Origin: Cytophagales bacterium Alg240-R148
GTDB lineage: Bacteria; Bacteroidota; Bacteroidia; Cytophagales; Cyclobacteriaceae
Assembly (NCBI GenBank): GCA_900537185.1
Contig: LS999826.1
Span: 186,001-250,000 of the forward strand
DNA length: 64,000 nt
Direction: 5' to 3'
Part shown: positions 36,001 to 46,187 of the stretch, one piece after another
Numbering within the stretch: position 1 is the first letter of the stretch
How the letters are laid out: every line of letters starts with the position of its first letter
Notes under the pieces: generated by a model
Told to the model about the DNA's origin: nothing
Database searches by the model: none
What the model saw: only the letters and a program-made list of their open reading frames with translations
Program-made: the position numbers and the translations under genes

Positions 36001-38375
36001 TTTTGTACAGGAATAAATGCTAACTTTTGTTCGAAAGTAGTAATTATTTTTTTATCCATTGTTTGGGCACGCCATAACCCATCGTTAAAAAGGGCTGCTT
36101 GGTCGTCGTAATAAGGGCTCATTTTATGACCACTTTGCCCAGTCGGAAGTACATTCCAACTGTTGTTGAGGTCCGAAAAGTCCAATACTCTTCGGACGGC
36201 TGCGCCTGCATTAACTTTATATATTCCAGTAGTGTCCAATTTAAATTTAAGATTGTTTGGAACCTCATTGCCTCCATCAACAGCAAAAGGCCCAACATTG
36301 AAAAAAGGAGCGAGCAGTTCTACTTTTCCCAATGGATGTTCATGAGTTAATAAGTGCATTTTTGACCACAACCAATCCTCCGTATTAGCGCCGTAATGGC
36401 GGGTAAGCTCTAGGTCCATTCGAAGCACGGCTTGTAAGAAAATGTCCGATCTTTTTTCTTTTTTATTGGTGTTTATGTTGTCCCACCATACAGCATCTGG
36501 GTTGCTAAGAAGTGTTAAATAAGATCTCCTTAATAGCGGAGAAGTAGCCATTTCTAAATAGTTGGTTGCTCCCAATTCATCTTTCATGGCATAATAAAAA
36601 ACGTAAGTTAAAAAAGTGTAATAAATGCCCGGTGCTATGCTGTTTTTTTTGTGGTTGCCATCCCAAGTTTCAAGAATGGGTTTGAATTTATTGAAAGTAC
36701 TATCGTTTTGAAGTACAGATACGATTTCTTTGCATATCTCGACCGCCGCATCAGAATGGTGGTCCAAACTGGTTTGTTTAAGGAGGTCTGTGTCCCATTT
36801 TTCTTGTTCATCCAGTCTTTTTTGCAGTCTAATTGCTCTGTCTTCTGGGCGATAATAGCCATGGAAAAAGACACCATTAACACTGTCTGGTTGGTTGTTG
36901 GCAGTAATTATATACCCTTCCGGGGGGTTAACCGAATGCGGGTTGTCTTTAAAAGAGTAAAACCCATTGTATTCATGTTTACCAGAAAACCCCATTAAAA
37001 ATAACTTCGGGTCCACATTGAAAGGGCGTATTGGTACTTTTGCCGTGGCCCACCATGCAATGTTTCCTGCAACATCGCCATACATTATGTTCAATCCAGG
37101 TGCATTGATAAGGGCAATAGAGCTTTGAAAGCTGTCCTTGTTTTTTGCAGTGTTCATGCCATAGGCAGCTTCTAGAAATTGCGCTTCTAATTGGGTATAG
37201 GCCCACCAAACAGCCACTGTGTTTTCATTTGAAATATCTTTGAAGACTTCGTTAATGATGGGCCCGTGGTGGGTGCTGAATACCTCCATTGCTAGGCTGT
37301 CTTGTCCTTTGATTCTAATAGTTTCGGCTGTAGACTTCAAAGGGAGTTGTTGGTCTTTGAATTGATACGTTTTATTTTCCCAGTCCACCTTTTCTATGAA
37401 AAAATCGACGTCGTCATTTTCAAACATAGTAATGCCCCAGCCCAAGTGTTGGTTGTGTCCTAGAATGGCAAAAGGAAACCCTGCAGCATAGTGTCCATAA
37501 ATATTTTGACCAGGGTATTTTAGATGGGCTTCGTACCAAACAGCAGGTTGGGAAAAGCCAATATGGGTGTCATTTTCTAATAATACATGTCCGTTGCTAG
37601 ACTTCGATGGACCTACCACAATACCATTAGAACCTTCCATCAATACACTTGGTATGTGGTGAAGGGCTACGCTTAGTTGTGTTATAAGAGAGTCCAGCTC
37701 AATTTTTGGGCTGTGACTCGGGATTGTCTTGCTTCCTTTTTTATAATGAAGATCCAGACATTCTAAATATTCCGGCCCAAGGTCTTGGTGTATTTTCATT
37801 ATCAAAGGGTCTACTTTGAATCCATCTGCAAAACCCAATGCCATGTAACCAACTACTAAAAAAAGATCCTCTTCAATAAAAGGACTTTTGTCGATTCCAA
37901 GAATATCGAATTCTAATGGTGCAGGTCCGGTTTCAATAAACTTATTGATGCCATTCAAATAGGCTTTTGCCAACCGCACCTCAGGGGCATCCGGATGCTT
38001 AAAAATTTTAGCGGCGGTTGATTTGGCTTTTTGGTGTATGCCGAGTGCCCTGAAAAACTTGTCTGTTTCAATTAGTTCAGCACCCAACACTTCGGATAGT
38101 CGGCCAGAAGCCAATCTTTTTAGTATTTCCATCTGGAACAACCGCTCGGAAGCGTGTACATAACCCAGTGTTGTATAGGCGTCTATAGCATTTTTAGCGC
38201 TAATGTGCGGTACCCCATAACTGTCAAAATGAACAATAGTAGTATCTTGTATGCCTTGTAATTCTATTTTCCCTTGGTATGCTGGTACGGGAGCATGCAG
38301 CTTGTACCAAATTAACCCCGCTGCTGATAGCAGTAACACTAAGAACACAACCCCAGCAATTTTTATAATTTTCAT
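35997..38375 (-). CDS. Penicillin acylase family Ntn hydrolase (S45)
   Basis: 792 aa from the ATG at 38375 (chosen over a TTG at 38402, since it begins directly with the membrane signal 'MKIIKIAGVVFLVLLLSAAG'). The enzyme is a single-chain precursor. The probable self-cleavage point lies before S249 in MEGSNGIVVGPSK, and the new N-terminal Ser would be the nucleophile; the conserved Asn of the 'SN' motif follows. 'ASERLFQMEILKRLASGRLSE' in the alpha part is family-typical. Members hydrolyse N-acyl bonds in beta-lactams, acyl-homoserine lactones or other amides; which applies here cannot be told. It lies in the periplasm, 27 bases after the CHAT gene, and overlaps the channel gene by 4 bases. 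Confidence 0.92.
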   Translation of the reverse strand: MKIIKIAGVVFLVLLLSAAGLIWYKLHAPVPAYQGKIELQGIQDTTIVHFDSYGVPHISAKNAIDAYTTLGYVHASERLFQMEILKRLASGRLSEVLGAELIETDKFFRALGIHQKAKSTAAKIFKHPDAPEVRLAKAYLNGINKFIETGPAPLEFDILGIDKSPFIEEDLFLVVGYMALGFADGFKVDPLIMKIHQDLGPEYLECLDLHYKKGSKTIPSHSPKIELDSLITQLSVALHHIPSVLMEGSNGIVVGPSKSSNGHVLLENDTHIGFSQPAVWYEAHLKYPGQNIYGHYAAGFPFAILGHNQHLGWGITMFENDDVDFFIEKVDWENKTYQFKDQQLPLKSTAETIRIKGQDSLAMEVFSTHHGPIINEVFKDISNENTVAVWWAYTQLEAQFLEAAYGMNTAKNKDSFQSSIALINAPGLNIMYGDVAGNIAWWATAKVPIRPFNVDPKLFLMGFSGKHEYNGFYSFKDNPHSVNPPEGYIITANNQPDSVNGVFFHGYYRPEDRAIRLQKRLDEQEKWDTDLLKQTSLDHHSDAAVEICKEIVSVLQNDSTFNKFKPILETWDGNHKKNSIAPGIYYTFLTYVFYYAMKDELGATNYLEMATSPLLRRSYLTLLSNPDAVWWDNINTNKKEKRSDIFLQAVLRMDLELTRHYGANTEDWLWSKMHLLTHEHPLGKVELLAPFFNVGPFAVDGGNEVPNNLKFKLDTTGIYKVNAGAAVRRVLDFSDLNNSWNVLPTGQSGHKMSPYYDDQAALFNDGLWRAQTMDKKIITTFEQKLAFIPVQK

Positions 38376-38402
38376 AAAGTAAAGTAGCCTTATTTTTTGC
38401 AA

Positions 38403-41400
38403 TTATTCCAATCCGATCATAATAAAGGCACCCCAGTAAATTGGATCCTTGTACTCCACCCGAACTTCTTTTTTTGCATCAATGAATGATTGTCTCATCT
38501 GCCCTGTTTCGAGCCATTTGGTATAAAATTTAACCATTAATTTTTGGGTAGCTTCATCATCTACCTTGAACATACTCATGATTAATGTTTTGGCTCCTGC
38601 CACCATAAATGCCCTTTGAAGTCCGTAAACACCTTCTCCAGCAGTTATATCTCCCAGTCCAGTTTCGCAAGCACTAAGCACTACCAAATCTGTTTGGTCT
38701 AGGTTCAAGTTCATGGCTTCATAAGCGGTTAGAATACCACTTTCAGTATTGTAATTGTACTTGGTTTTGTCTAAAATATCTCCTGCACCTGTTAAAAGTA
38801 AACCGGTTCTCAATAATGGATTTTCAAATGCCTTGGATTGGTTGATTTCTATTTCATCTGTTTTTATGGTTTCAGCAGAGGTGAAGAATCCATGGGTAGC
38901 CACATGGAATATCTTAGGGCTTGAAGAAGATTTAAGCCGGTCCTCGCTGGCGTCATCGTTCAAATAATAATCGGTAACCCAACCTTTTTCTTTTAAAAGA
39001 TTTTTTAAGTATTCAATTTCTTTTTCTGTACCTGGAAGTTGCGCTACTTTCCCTGAAGCATTGGCACTCATGTAAAATTGAGGGTTTCCAAACATAAGAG
39101 CAGAGTTGTTTTTTGCAACGCGCTTGGTCTTAGTTTTATTTAAAAATATGTCCTTTGTGTTGCTCACCAAAATAATATTAGAATTGTCTATAATGTATTT
39201 GGTTTCGCTTGTCTTGAGGGTTTCTAGGTTAATTTGGTTGTAAATACCATCTCCAGATAAATACACCGTCGACAGCGCACCAATTTTATCATGAATGGGT
39301 TTCCAATAGCTGCTGTAGGAGTGTGGATCATCCATTTTGTATATGATCGCATTTCTGTAAAAGTTAAAATAACGCCCTTCTAGGTCCTTTCCGTTTTTGA
39401 GCAATATAACTTTAGGCTTGTCTCTTCCTGATTCTTTTTTAACATACAATGCGGCATATACCACAGAATCCGTAAATACATGGTCAAAATATCGGAAACG
39501 GACCATTTCAACCGCAACCTCATCTTCTTTAAGCGCGTTTCTCACTTTGTCCCAAGTAATATTGGCTTGTTCTATACCAGAACTAAACAAGTCACTTTTT
39601 TGGCTCAACTCTTTCTCAATAGTTTCCAGTTCATTTTGCAAACTTTGGGGGTTGATGTTTTCTTCCTGCAGCTGCTCATCACTAAGGGATAATGTTGTAG
39701 TAAGCAATTCTTTTTTTGCCAACCAATCTTTATACAAAAGCTTCAACTCTTCATCCGTACTAGATAAAATGGTTTGCCTAATTTTAATAGAGGAACTTAA
39801 TAAAAGTGCTTTAGTAGTGAGGGCGTTGTTGAACATGGCGCCCAACGTTTTAGGGTTGTCTTCGCTTGTTTTGAGGGCAAGAGTATTGAAAAATTCAAAA
39901 TCTGGTTTGATGGTATTCCAAAACTTCGCTTTTTCTCTTTCTGAAAGTGCTGGGAAATAATCTTTAATAAAACCATTGTAGTTGAAGAGAGCTTCATCTA
40001 TTTTTTTTCTAGCACCTTTTAAGTCGCCTTTCATGTAGGCCACTCTGCTCAGTTTGGATATTATTTTCACATATTCAGGGTGTTGGTCACTGAACATCTT
40101 TCTGTACAAGGTGCTAGAAAGATTGTAAAACTCTTCCGATTTGTCGTACATTTTTTGATAGTAATACAAATCTCCCATGATGGCATAAATGGAGGCTACA
40201 TGCACATTTTTTTTGGAGGTAACTCGAGCTTTGTAAATCCTTTCGGCACTTTGCAACGAGATTAGTGCTTTTTCATAATCTTTTCTGGCAATGTATACCG
40301 ACGACAAATTCTTTAAACTCTCAGCATATGCAGGTGTGGTACCGCCCACTTTAGAGGCAATAATATTTCTGGAAGACTCCATAATGACAATTACATTGTC
40401 GTCGGTATTGCCTTGGTACAGCTTGATGAGTCCTAACTTAGAATAACTTTTAGCCAGTTCAATGTGCTCATTTCCAAAACGCTCCGTTTGAATTTTAATC
40501 GCCTTGTTTAAGAAGTTTTCAGCTTGGTCATAGTCGCCCAATACCGTATTGAGGTCCGACATAAGAATCGAAGGGATGGCTATCTTTGACGAATTGTCGC
40601 CATAAATATCTGTTGCTATTTGATAGGCCCTTTTAATGGTTTGCTCGGCAGCAGAATAGTTGCCTTTTAACAATTCTAAATTGCCCAGATGGCAGAGTGG
40701 TAGAATTAGATTCCTCGAGTTTTTTCCGTACAACAATTCATACTCATGGATGACCTTAAGTAAGATGGGTTCGGTTTGAGAATATTTACCCAAGTGCATG
40801 TACAGCTCAGATAAGTTTACTGTAGAAGCTATTTCGTCGTATCCGTATATGTTTTCGGCCCTTCTGAGCAAGCGCGAAGAACTGTTGATGACGTCCTCCG
40901 CCTCATCATAAAGACCAATTACAGTCAAGTATTGTGCCTTGGTTTCTAAAGATTGAATGTACAGAATAACGTCTTGTTTGTCTTTTCGCTCCTTTTCTAA
41001 AATCGAAACCGATTGGTCAATGTTTTTTTTGGCTTCTTCGTATTCCCCAAGTTTTAATTGCAACAGGGCCAATTTATTCAATTGAATTGCAAAAGCTTTG
41101 TCCTGGTTGTCGTATTTACTCCATGCTGCATCCGCTGCTTGGTTGATTGTAGAAGCAGCAAGGTCGTATTGGTCATTGGCATCGTAATAGATACTCAAGT
41201 GCGTGAGGATGTTGATGATATCAGCATGCTGGGTTTTGAGTTCTTTTTGCAGGTAGTTGGTGTAACTATCTAGGTAGATCTTGCCGGCTTCATCAAACTT
41301 GTCGGTATAGTCCATGTAAAAATTGGCCAGCTTTATTTTAGATAGGTGGTAGGCCGGAGACTTTTCGCCATAGAGCTCTTTTTTTACCTCTAATAATTGA

Positions 41401-42656
41401 TTGAAGTAATTTTCTGTGTTTTTATAGTCCTTTTCTTTTAAAGAAATATTAACCAGCAAGTCCAGTAGTTCAATTCTTTTCGGGTGGTAATTCGGAATGG
41501 AAGTACTGTTCGAAGTAATTGCATTCACCTCTGCTTGAAGGTTGTCGGTTTTTCCTTTGTCCAACCTAGATTCGAAGTCAATGGTTTTCAGGTTTATATA
41601 GTGGATACTCTGTTTTTTGAAATATTTTTTAATGGTACTTTGGTAGTCACTTTTAATTTGTCGGTATTTCGAGCTTTCGTCTAGCCTTAAATAGTTTTTC
41701 ATCATCGACTCGTATATTTCCAATACCAAGTAGTGCGACTCTGTATGCGATTTTTTAGCATATGACAATGTTTTCTCGTACCGGATTTCTTTGGTGTCAT
41801 TGTTTTGAGAAAAATCTATTATTCCATTTTTTTCCAACATCTGGGCCCAGGTTAGGTTGTGGTAGATGTAACTGGTAGAAGCAGTCCCCAATTTTTTACC
41901 TATCCACCTACTTCCCAATAAAAATTCCATGTCTGCTTTAGAGATATCCCCTTGTTTTGACAATGCAATTCCTTTGAGTGTCAAAAGGCTGGCATAATCT
42001 TCCATCCTTTCTTTGGCTTCTAAGTCAGATAGTTTGCGCGTTTTAATTTTACCCGTCGACTTGTCAACATAAGACTCTTTCTGCACCGCACGGCCCTTGA
42101 AGTATTCTTCAATTTCATTTATGAACGATTGTGCCTTGGAAGAATATCCTTGACCAGAAAGAATTTTGGCTGTAGTTAGATCAATTTTAGCTTTTAAATT
42201 GTCGTCCAGTGCATCTGCAAGTTCAAGGGTTTTACTGGATTTGTCAATGTATTGATTGGCGATGTTGTAATTGCCGTAATGGGCATAAACTTCAGCTGCA
42301 TCTAATAAATTTTTAGCATGGAGCAAACTGTTTTCCCCATTGCTGTTGGCGCTAAGTGCAACGGCCAATTCCATTTCAGCGTCAAATGTACTGAGGTTGC
42401 CTTGTGCCAGATTTATTTTCGCATTTCTAAAGTGGTATTTAAATAAATAAGGGTGGTTTGGCCCTTGTTTTTGGACCGTTTTCTTTTGGTATTTCTTTAA
42501 TGTCTTTAATGATTTTACATAATCCCCTTGTTGGTAAAGTGCATCACTTTTTAATAAGAACTTGGCGTATTTATCTTGTGCCGTAACAGGAGATTGGAAT
42601 AATAAAAGGAATAAAAAAAAATGAGCAACCGAAAGGTTAAAAGTGCGCTGTTTCAT
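38403..42656 (-). CDS. Secreted TPR-CHAT protein (putative caspase-like protease)
   Basis: 1417 aa. Signal peptide at residues 1-26 (cleavage near VTAQ). About residues 30-1000 are TPR repeats, many of the longer kinesin-light-chain style ('SAAEQTIKRAYQIATDIYGD'). The C-terminal CHAT domain (about 1090-1417) has the caspase-type dyad: H1255 in FHVATHGFF and C1330 in VLSACETGLG, followed by 'GEGVYGLQRAFMVAGA', the family signature. CHAT proteases in other systems are released by partner binding to the TPRs. Here the protein is predicted to be outside the cytoplasm, unlike the CRISPR-associated TPR-CHAT. It is first in an operon with the Ntn hydrolase and the potassium channel. Substrate unknown. 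Confidence 0.9.
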   Translation of the reverse strand: MKQRTFNLSVAHFFLFLLLFQSPVTAQDKYAKFLLKSDALYQQGDYVKSLKTLKKYQKKTVQKQGPNHPYLFKYHFRNAKINLAQGNLSTFDAEMELAVALSANSNGENSLLHAKNLLDAAEVYAHYGNYNIANQYIDKSSKTLELADALDDNLKAKIDLTTAKILSGQGYSSKAQSFINEIEEYFKGRAVQKESYVDKSTGKIKTRKLSDLEAKERMEDYASLLTLKGIALSKQGDISKADMEFLLGSRWIGKKLGTASTSYIYHNLTWAQMLEKNGIIDFSQNNDTKEIRYEKTLSYAKKSHTESHYLVLEIYESMMKNYLRLDESSKYRQIKSDYQSTIKKYFKKQSIHYINLKTIDFESRLDKGKTDNLQAEVNAITSNSTSIPNYHPKRIELLDLLVNISLKEKDYKNTENYFNQLLEVKKELYGEKSPAYHLSKIKLANFYMDYTDKFDEAGKIYLDSYTNYLQKELKTQHADIINILTHLSIYYDANDQYDLAASTINQAADAAWSKYDNQDKAFAIQLNKLALLQLKLGEYEEAKKNIDQSVSILEKERKDKQDVILYIQSLETKAQYLTVIGLYDEAEDVINSSSRLLRRAENIYGYDEIASTVNLSELYMHLGKYSQTEPILLKVIHEYELLYGKNSRNLILPLCHLGNLELLKGNYSAAEQTIKRAYQIATDIYGDNSSKIAIPSILMSDLNTVLGDYDQAENFLNKAIKIQTERFGNEHIELAKSYSKLGLIKLYQGNTDDNVIVIMESSRNIIASKVGGTTPAYAESLKNLSSVYIARKDYEKALISLQSAERIYKARVTSKKNVHVASIYAIMGDLYYYQKMYDKSEEFYNLSSTLYRKMFSDQHPEYVKIISKLSRVAYMKGDLKGARKKIDEALFNYNGFIKDYFPALSEREKAKFWNTIKPDFEFFNTLALKTSEDNPKTLGAMFNNALTTKALLLSSSIKIRQTILSSTDEELKLLYKDWLAKKELLTTTLSLSDEQLQEENINPQSLQNELETIEKELSQKSDLFSSGIEQANITWDKVRNALKEDEVAVEMVRFRYFDHVFTDSVVYAALYVKKESGRDKPKVILLKNGKDLEGRYFNFYRNAIIYKMDDPHSYSSYWKPIHDKIGALSTVYLSGDGIYNQINLETLKTSETKYIIDNSNIILVSNTKDIFLNKTKTKRVAKNNSALMFGNPQFYMSANASGKVAQLPGTEKEIEYLKNLLKEKGWVTDYYLNDDASEDRLKSSSSPKIFHVATHGFFTSAETIKTDEIEINQSKAFENPLLRTGLLLTGAGDILDKTKYNYNTESGILTAYEAMNLNLDQTDLVVLSACETGLGDITAGEGVYGLQRAFMVAGAKTLIMSMFKVDDEATQKLMVKFYTKWLETGQMRQSFIDAKKEVRVEYKDPIYWGAFIMIGLE

Positions 42657-42746
42657 TGTTCATTAAATTTAATTATAATACCTAAATCTAATGAATTGTA
42701 TGCTGAAAAACGCATTAATTGGATATTAATTAAGTCTTTAAAGGCT

Positions 42747-42785
42747 TAAAAACAGCCCGTTATCTTGTTAGAAGACAACGGGCTT
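42747..42785 (-). terminator. Terminator of the methylmalonyl-CoA mutase gene
   Basis: On the minus strand AGCCCGTT...AACGGGCT forms an 8-bp stem with a 15-base loop, followed by GTTTTT. It starts 5 bases beyond the stop at 42790. It also sits upstream of the CHAT gene, which therefore needs its own promoter in the short gap 42657-42746. Confidence 0.8.
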
Positions 42786-42789
42786 GGGT

Positions 42790-45700
42790 CTAATCTTCTA
42801 TTAATCTTTTTAAGATTTCTATCGCCGCGGTAGAAATTACCGTTCCAGGACCAAAAATAAAGGCTGCTCCCTGTTCGTAGAGGAAGTCATAGTCTCTTTG
42901 TGGAATTACCCCACCAGCTACTACGAGTATGTCTTCTCTTCCCAATTCTTTTAAGGACTGGATGAGTTGGGGGACGAGTGTTTTGTGGCCCGCTGCCAAA
43001 CTAGAGGCCCCAACCAGATGCACGTCATTTTCAATAGCTTGTTGGGCAACTTCCTCTGGAGTTTGGAACAATGGTCCTATGTCCACATCAAACCCCAAAT
43101 CCGCAAAGCTGGTGGCAATCACTTTTGCGCCGCGGTCGTGTCCATCTTGGCCCATTTTAGCCACCATTATTCTTGGTCTTCTACCTTCTAAATTGTAAAA
43201 ATCTTCTGAAAGCTGAATGGCCTTTTTAAATTCTGAATTATTTTTTAATCCCTCTGAGTACACACCAGATATGGTTTTAGATTCTGCTTTGTGCCGGCCA
43301 AATGATTTTTCCAAGGCATCGGATATTTCTCCCAAACTGGCTCTTTCTCTTGCTGCTACTACTGCTAATTCCAATAGGTTGCCCTCTCCTGTGGCCGCAC
43401 AGGTAGAAAGAGCAGCCAGTGCATTTTCTACCGCTTCTTTGTTCCTTTCGGAACGCAGTTTTTCTAGCCTATTCACCTGCTCTTGTCTTACCTTGGTGTT
43501 GTCCACCTCTAAAAGCTCGATGTCTACTTCTTCCTCTGTAATATACCGGTTCACCCCAACTATTACGTCCTGTCCAGAATCAATTCTTGCTTGTTTTTTA
43601 GCTGCTGCTTCTTCTATGCGCATTTTTGGAATGCCAGTTTCCAATGCCTTAGTCATGCCACCAAGTGCTTCTATTTCTTCTAAATGTGCCCATGCCTTTT
43701 GAATAAGCTCATCCGTGAGTTTTTCAACGTAATACGAGCCACCCCATGGATCTACCGTTTTAGTAATACCTGTGTTTTGTTGTATGAAAATCTGGGTATT
43801 TCTGGCTATTCTAGCAGAAAAATCTGTGGGCAGGGCTATGGCTTCGTCCAAGGCATTGGTATGCAAAGATTGTGTGTGCCCCAGTGCTGCGGCCATGGCC
43901 TCTACTGCAGTTCTGGTAATGTTGTTGTAAGGATCTTGCTCCGTTAAACTCCACCCAGAAGTTTGGCAGTGGGTTCTTAAAGCTAGTGATTTTGGGTTTT
44001 GTGGTTGGAATTGTTGTACTAGTTTTGCCCATAGAACCCTTCCAGCTCTCATTTTTGCGATTTCAGTAAAGAAATTCATCCCAATGGCCCAGAAAAAAGA
44101 AAGTCTCGGAGCAAAAACGTCAATATCCATTCCCGATGCAACGCCAGTTCTCAAATACTCCAAGCCATCTGCCAAGGTATAGGCAAGTTCTATATCCGCA
44201 GTAGCGCCAGCTTCTTGCATGTGGTACCCACTAATGCTGATAGAATTGAACTTTGGCATATGGTTAGAAGTGTATTCGAAAATGTCTGCTATTATTTTAA
44301 CAGACGGGGCAGGTGGGTAAATGTAGGTGTTGCGAACCATGAACTCTTTCAAGATGTCGTTTTGAATGGTACCCGTCAAATCTTTTTGAGCAACCCCTTG
44401 TTCTTCTGCTGCTACAATATAAAATGCCAAAATGGGAAGAACCGCCCCATTCATAGTCATAGAAACCGACATTTTATCCAGCGGTATTTGGTCGAACAAT
44501 AGGTTCATGTCCAAAATGGAATCTATCGCTACACCAGCTTTTCCTACATCTCCAGTTACCCTGGGGTGGTCTGAGTCATACCCGCGGTGGGTAGCCAAGT
44601 CAAATGCTACAGAAAGACCTTTTTGCCCAGCGGCCAGGTTTTTTCTGTAAAAAGCATTGGACTCCTCGGCGGTAGAAAAACCTGCATATTGTCGAATCGT
44701 CCATGGCCTTCCTAAATACATGGTAGAATAAGGACCACGCAAGTAGGGCGGTAAACCTGAAGCAAAACCAATGTGCTCCACATCCTGCAAGGCCTCTGCC
44801 GTGTACGCTGTGTTTAAACTGAAACCTTCTGGGCTATTCCACTGCTCAAAAGCTGGGGTAGGTGCTGCACCTTCCGGTGTTTTTGATTCAGAATTGGCCT
44901 GAATTGAATTCAAAAATTGTTCCGTTAAGTTTTCAATAAAGTAAGTTCCCGCAACCGGATCTACCACCTTGTTGATGTTGGTTTCTTCTTGTAGCACATT
45001 GGAAATGTTTCTGCTTACCCGCTGCTGTAAAGAACTTTCGTCTGTAGGGTAAAGCTCTATTGAATTAACGCCACCGAATAGGCTGGACATAGCAGCGAAA
45101 GTGGCATTTAGTGTGTTTTCATTAGGCCCTAGGGATTCGTTTTGAAATTCTTTCAGTACCGCATGTATTTTTATTTCTTCTGGCTTGGTAGGAACGCCAT
45201 GGTGGTTCAACGCGTCGTGGGCTACTATTCTAATGGCTTTTAAAAAGGCGATATTGGCAAAAAAGTTATTGCTTACCCCCACCTGGATTTCAAGGTCAGC
45301 CGCCGCAGATAGTGCGCCGCTAATTTTGCCAATTTCCGATAGAATGTATTTGCCTGTGTCCACCAACGAAACATGGTTTGCCGAATCGGCTTCTATTGTA
45401 AAGTTGGATACGGAAGCAGGTTTGTTAACATCTGTACTTTCATTAAAAGCATAGAGGGTGCCATTGAGTAGGTCCAAGTCCCAACTCCCTTGCGCAACAA
45501 ATGTTAAAAAGTCTTTCTGTATTGCTTTGGAACCGGAAATGGAAAGACTGCAATAACTGGGGTCGATGTCTTTCAAAAGAGTTTCAAAAGCAACAGGTGC
45601 TTGGATGGCAAAATGAATGCCTGTAGCCCCATTTTGGAGGTTGAACAAGGCCTGTTTATTGCCTTCTTTCGCTTGTGTTACCGGTATTAAAACTCGGTTT

Positions 45701-45939
45701 TCCCAAGTTCTTGGATGGGAGGCATCTTGCTTGAAATTTCCAATTCGATTTTGGTGGTTAAGAATGGTCGCACTGGGCCGGTGCTGGTCGTGGCTGTAAT
45801 ATGGGTGAATGTTTATACCAGGTTCTAAGGGAGTCTTGAATTGTTCCACCGGGTCTTTTCCTTTCAGGTCTTTGGTAGCCTTGGTAGTCCATTGCTCCAT
45901 GCTGACCTTCTTAAAAGAATCAAACAATTTTTGTTTCAT
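42790..45939 (-). CDS. mutA/mutB: Methylmalonyl-CoA mutase, small and large subunits fused
   Basis: 1049 aa from the ATG at 45939. Residues 1 to about 360 resemble the non-catalytic small subunit (MutA) without its C-terminal B12-like domain. From about 375 ('[20 protein letters not shown]') to 880 it is the catalytic MutB barrel, with Y572-H573 in [11 protein letters not shown] and the [12 protein letters not shown] loop. About 915-1049 is the cobalamin domain with axial H934 in DGHDRGAK. It converts (R)-methylmalonyl-CoA to succinyl-CoA with adenosylcobalamin. Usually MutA and MutB are separate genes; here one continuous frame encodes both. There is no P-loop G domain, so it is not IcmF. 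A MeaB chaperone is not in this window. Confidence 0.93.
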   Translation of the reverse strand: MKQKLFDSFKKVSMEQWTTKATKDLKGKDPVEQFKTPLEPGINIHPYYSHDQHRPSATILNHQNRIGNFKQDASHPRTWENRVLIPVTQAKEGNKQALFNLQNGATGIHFAIQAPVAFETLLKDIDPSYCSLSISGSKAIQKDFLTFVAQGSWDLDLLNGTLYAFNESTDVNKPASVSNFTIEADSANHVSLVDTGKYILSEIGKISGALSAAADLEIQVGVSNNFFANIAFLKAIRIVAHDALNHHGVPTKPEEIKIHAVLKEFQNESLGPNENTLNATFAAMSSLFGGVNSIELYPTDESSLQQRVSRNISNVLQEETNINKVVDPVAGTYFIENLTEQFLNSIQANSESKTPEGAAPTPAFEQWNSPEGFSLNTAYTAEALQDVEHIGFASGLPPYLRGPYSTMYLGRPWTIRQYAGFSTAEESNAFYRKNLAAGQKGLSVAFDLATHRGYDSDHPRVTGDVGKAGVAIDSILDMNLLFDQIPLDKMSVSMTMNGAVLPILAFYIVAAEEQGVAQKDLTGTIQNDILKEFMVRNTYIYPPAPSVKIIADIFEYTSNHMPKFNSISISGYHMQEAGATADIELAYTLADGLEYLRTGVASGMDIDVFAPRLSFFWAIGMNFFTEIAKMRAGRVLWAKLVQQFQPQNPKSLALRTHCQTSGWSLTEQDPYNNITRTAVEAMAAALGHTQSLHTNALDEAIALPTDFSARIARNTQIFIQQNTGITKTVDPWGGSYYVEKLTDELIQKAWAHLEEIEALGGMTKALETGIPKMRIEEAAAKKQARIDSGQDVIVGVNRYITEEEVDIELLEVDNTKVRQEQVNRLEKLRSERNKEAVENALAALSTCAATGEGNLLELAVVAARERASLGEISDALEKSFGRHKAESKTISGVYSEGLKNNSEFKKAIQLSEDFYNLEGRRPRIMVAKMGQDGHDRGAKVIATSFADLGFDVDIGPLFQTPEEVAQQAIENDVHLVGASSLAAGHKTLVPQLIQSLKELGREDILVVAGGVIPQRDYDFLYEQGAAFIFGPGTVISTAAIEILKRLIED

Positions 45940-46187
45940 GTGGTTCGGGTTTAATTGCCCCAAAGTTAGGATTTTTTTTTATAGTTCTAGCACCCTTTAC
46001 GCTGGTATAATATTCATTTTTCGTTGCATTAATTCATGGAATTTTAATTAATATTTTTCAAAATCTTCTTTATTTTTCTCTCAGTGATATGTCAAGAAAA
46101 TACACGCTTTTTTCTTATGTTTTTTTTTAGCAACTTTGGTATCCTTTTACCCTGAATGTTAACGATCAACCGTTTTTTTAAGTGTTA
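45940..46187. promoter_or_regulatory. Divergent promoter region between the mutase and dnaA
   Basis: 248 AT-rich bases. On the minus strand TAACTTTG (45961-45968) is an exact TAnnTTTG element 21 bases before the mutase ATG, with no clear -33 partner. For dnaA I see no equally good element. By eye there is no TTATnCACA-type DnaA box and no 13-mer array, so I do not call an origin here. Confidence 0.45.

Noticed and set aside
38403-42656. CRISPR-linked TPR-CHAT (Craspase-type) component
   Set aside because: The protein has a signal peptide, there is no CRISPR array or Cas gene in the window, and the neighbours are an Ntn hydrolase and a channel.
42790-45939. Fused isobutyryl-CoA mutase (IcmF)
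   Set aside because: IcmF has its B12 domain first and a P-loop GTPase in the middle. Here the B12 domain is last and no P-loop is seen.
45940-46187. Replication origin beside dnaA
   Set aside because: No DnaA-box cluster or 13-mer repeats visible by eye; only AT-richness, which is general in this genome's gaps.
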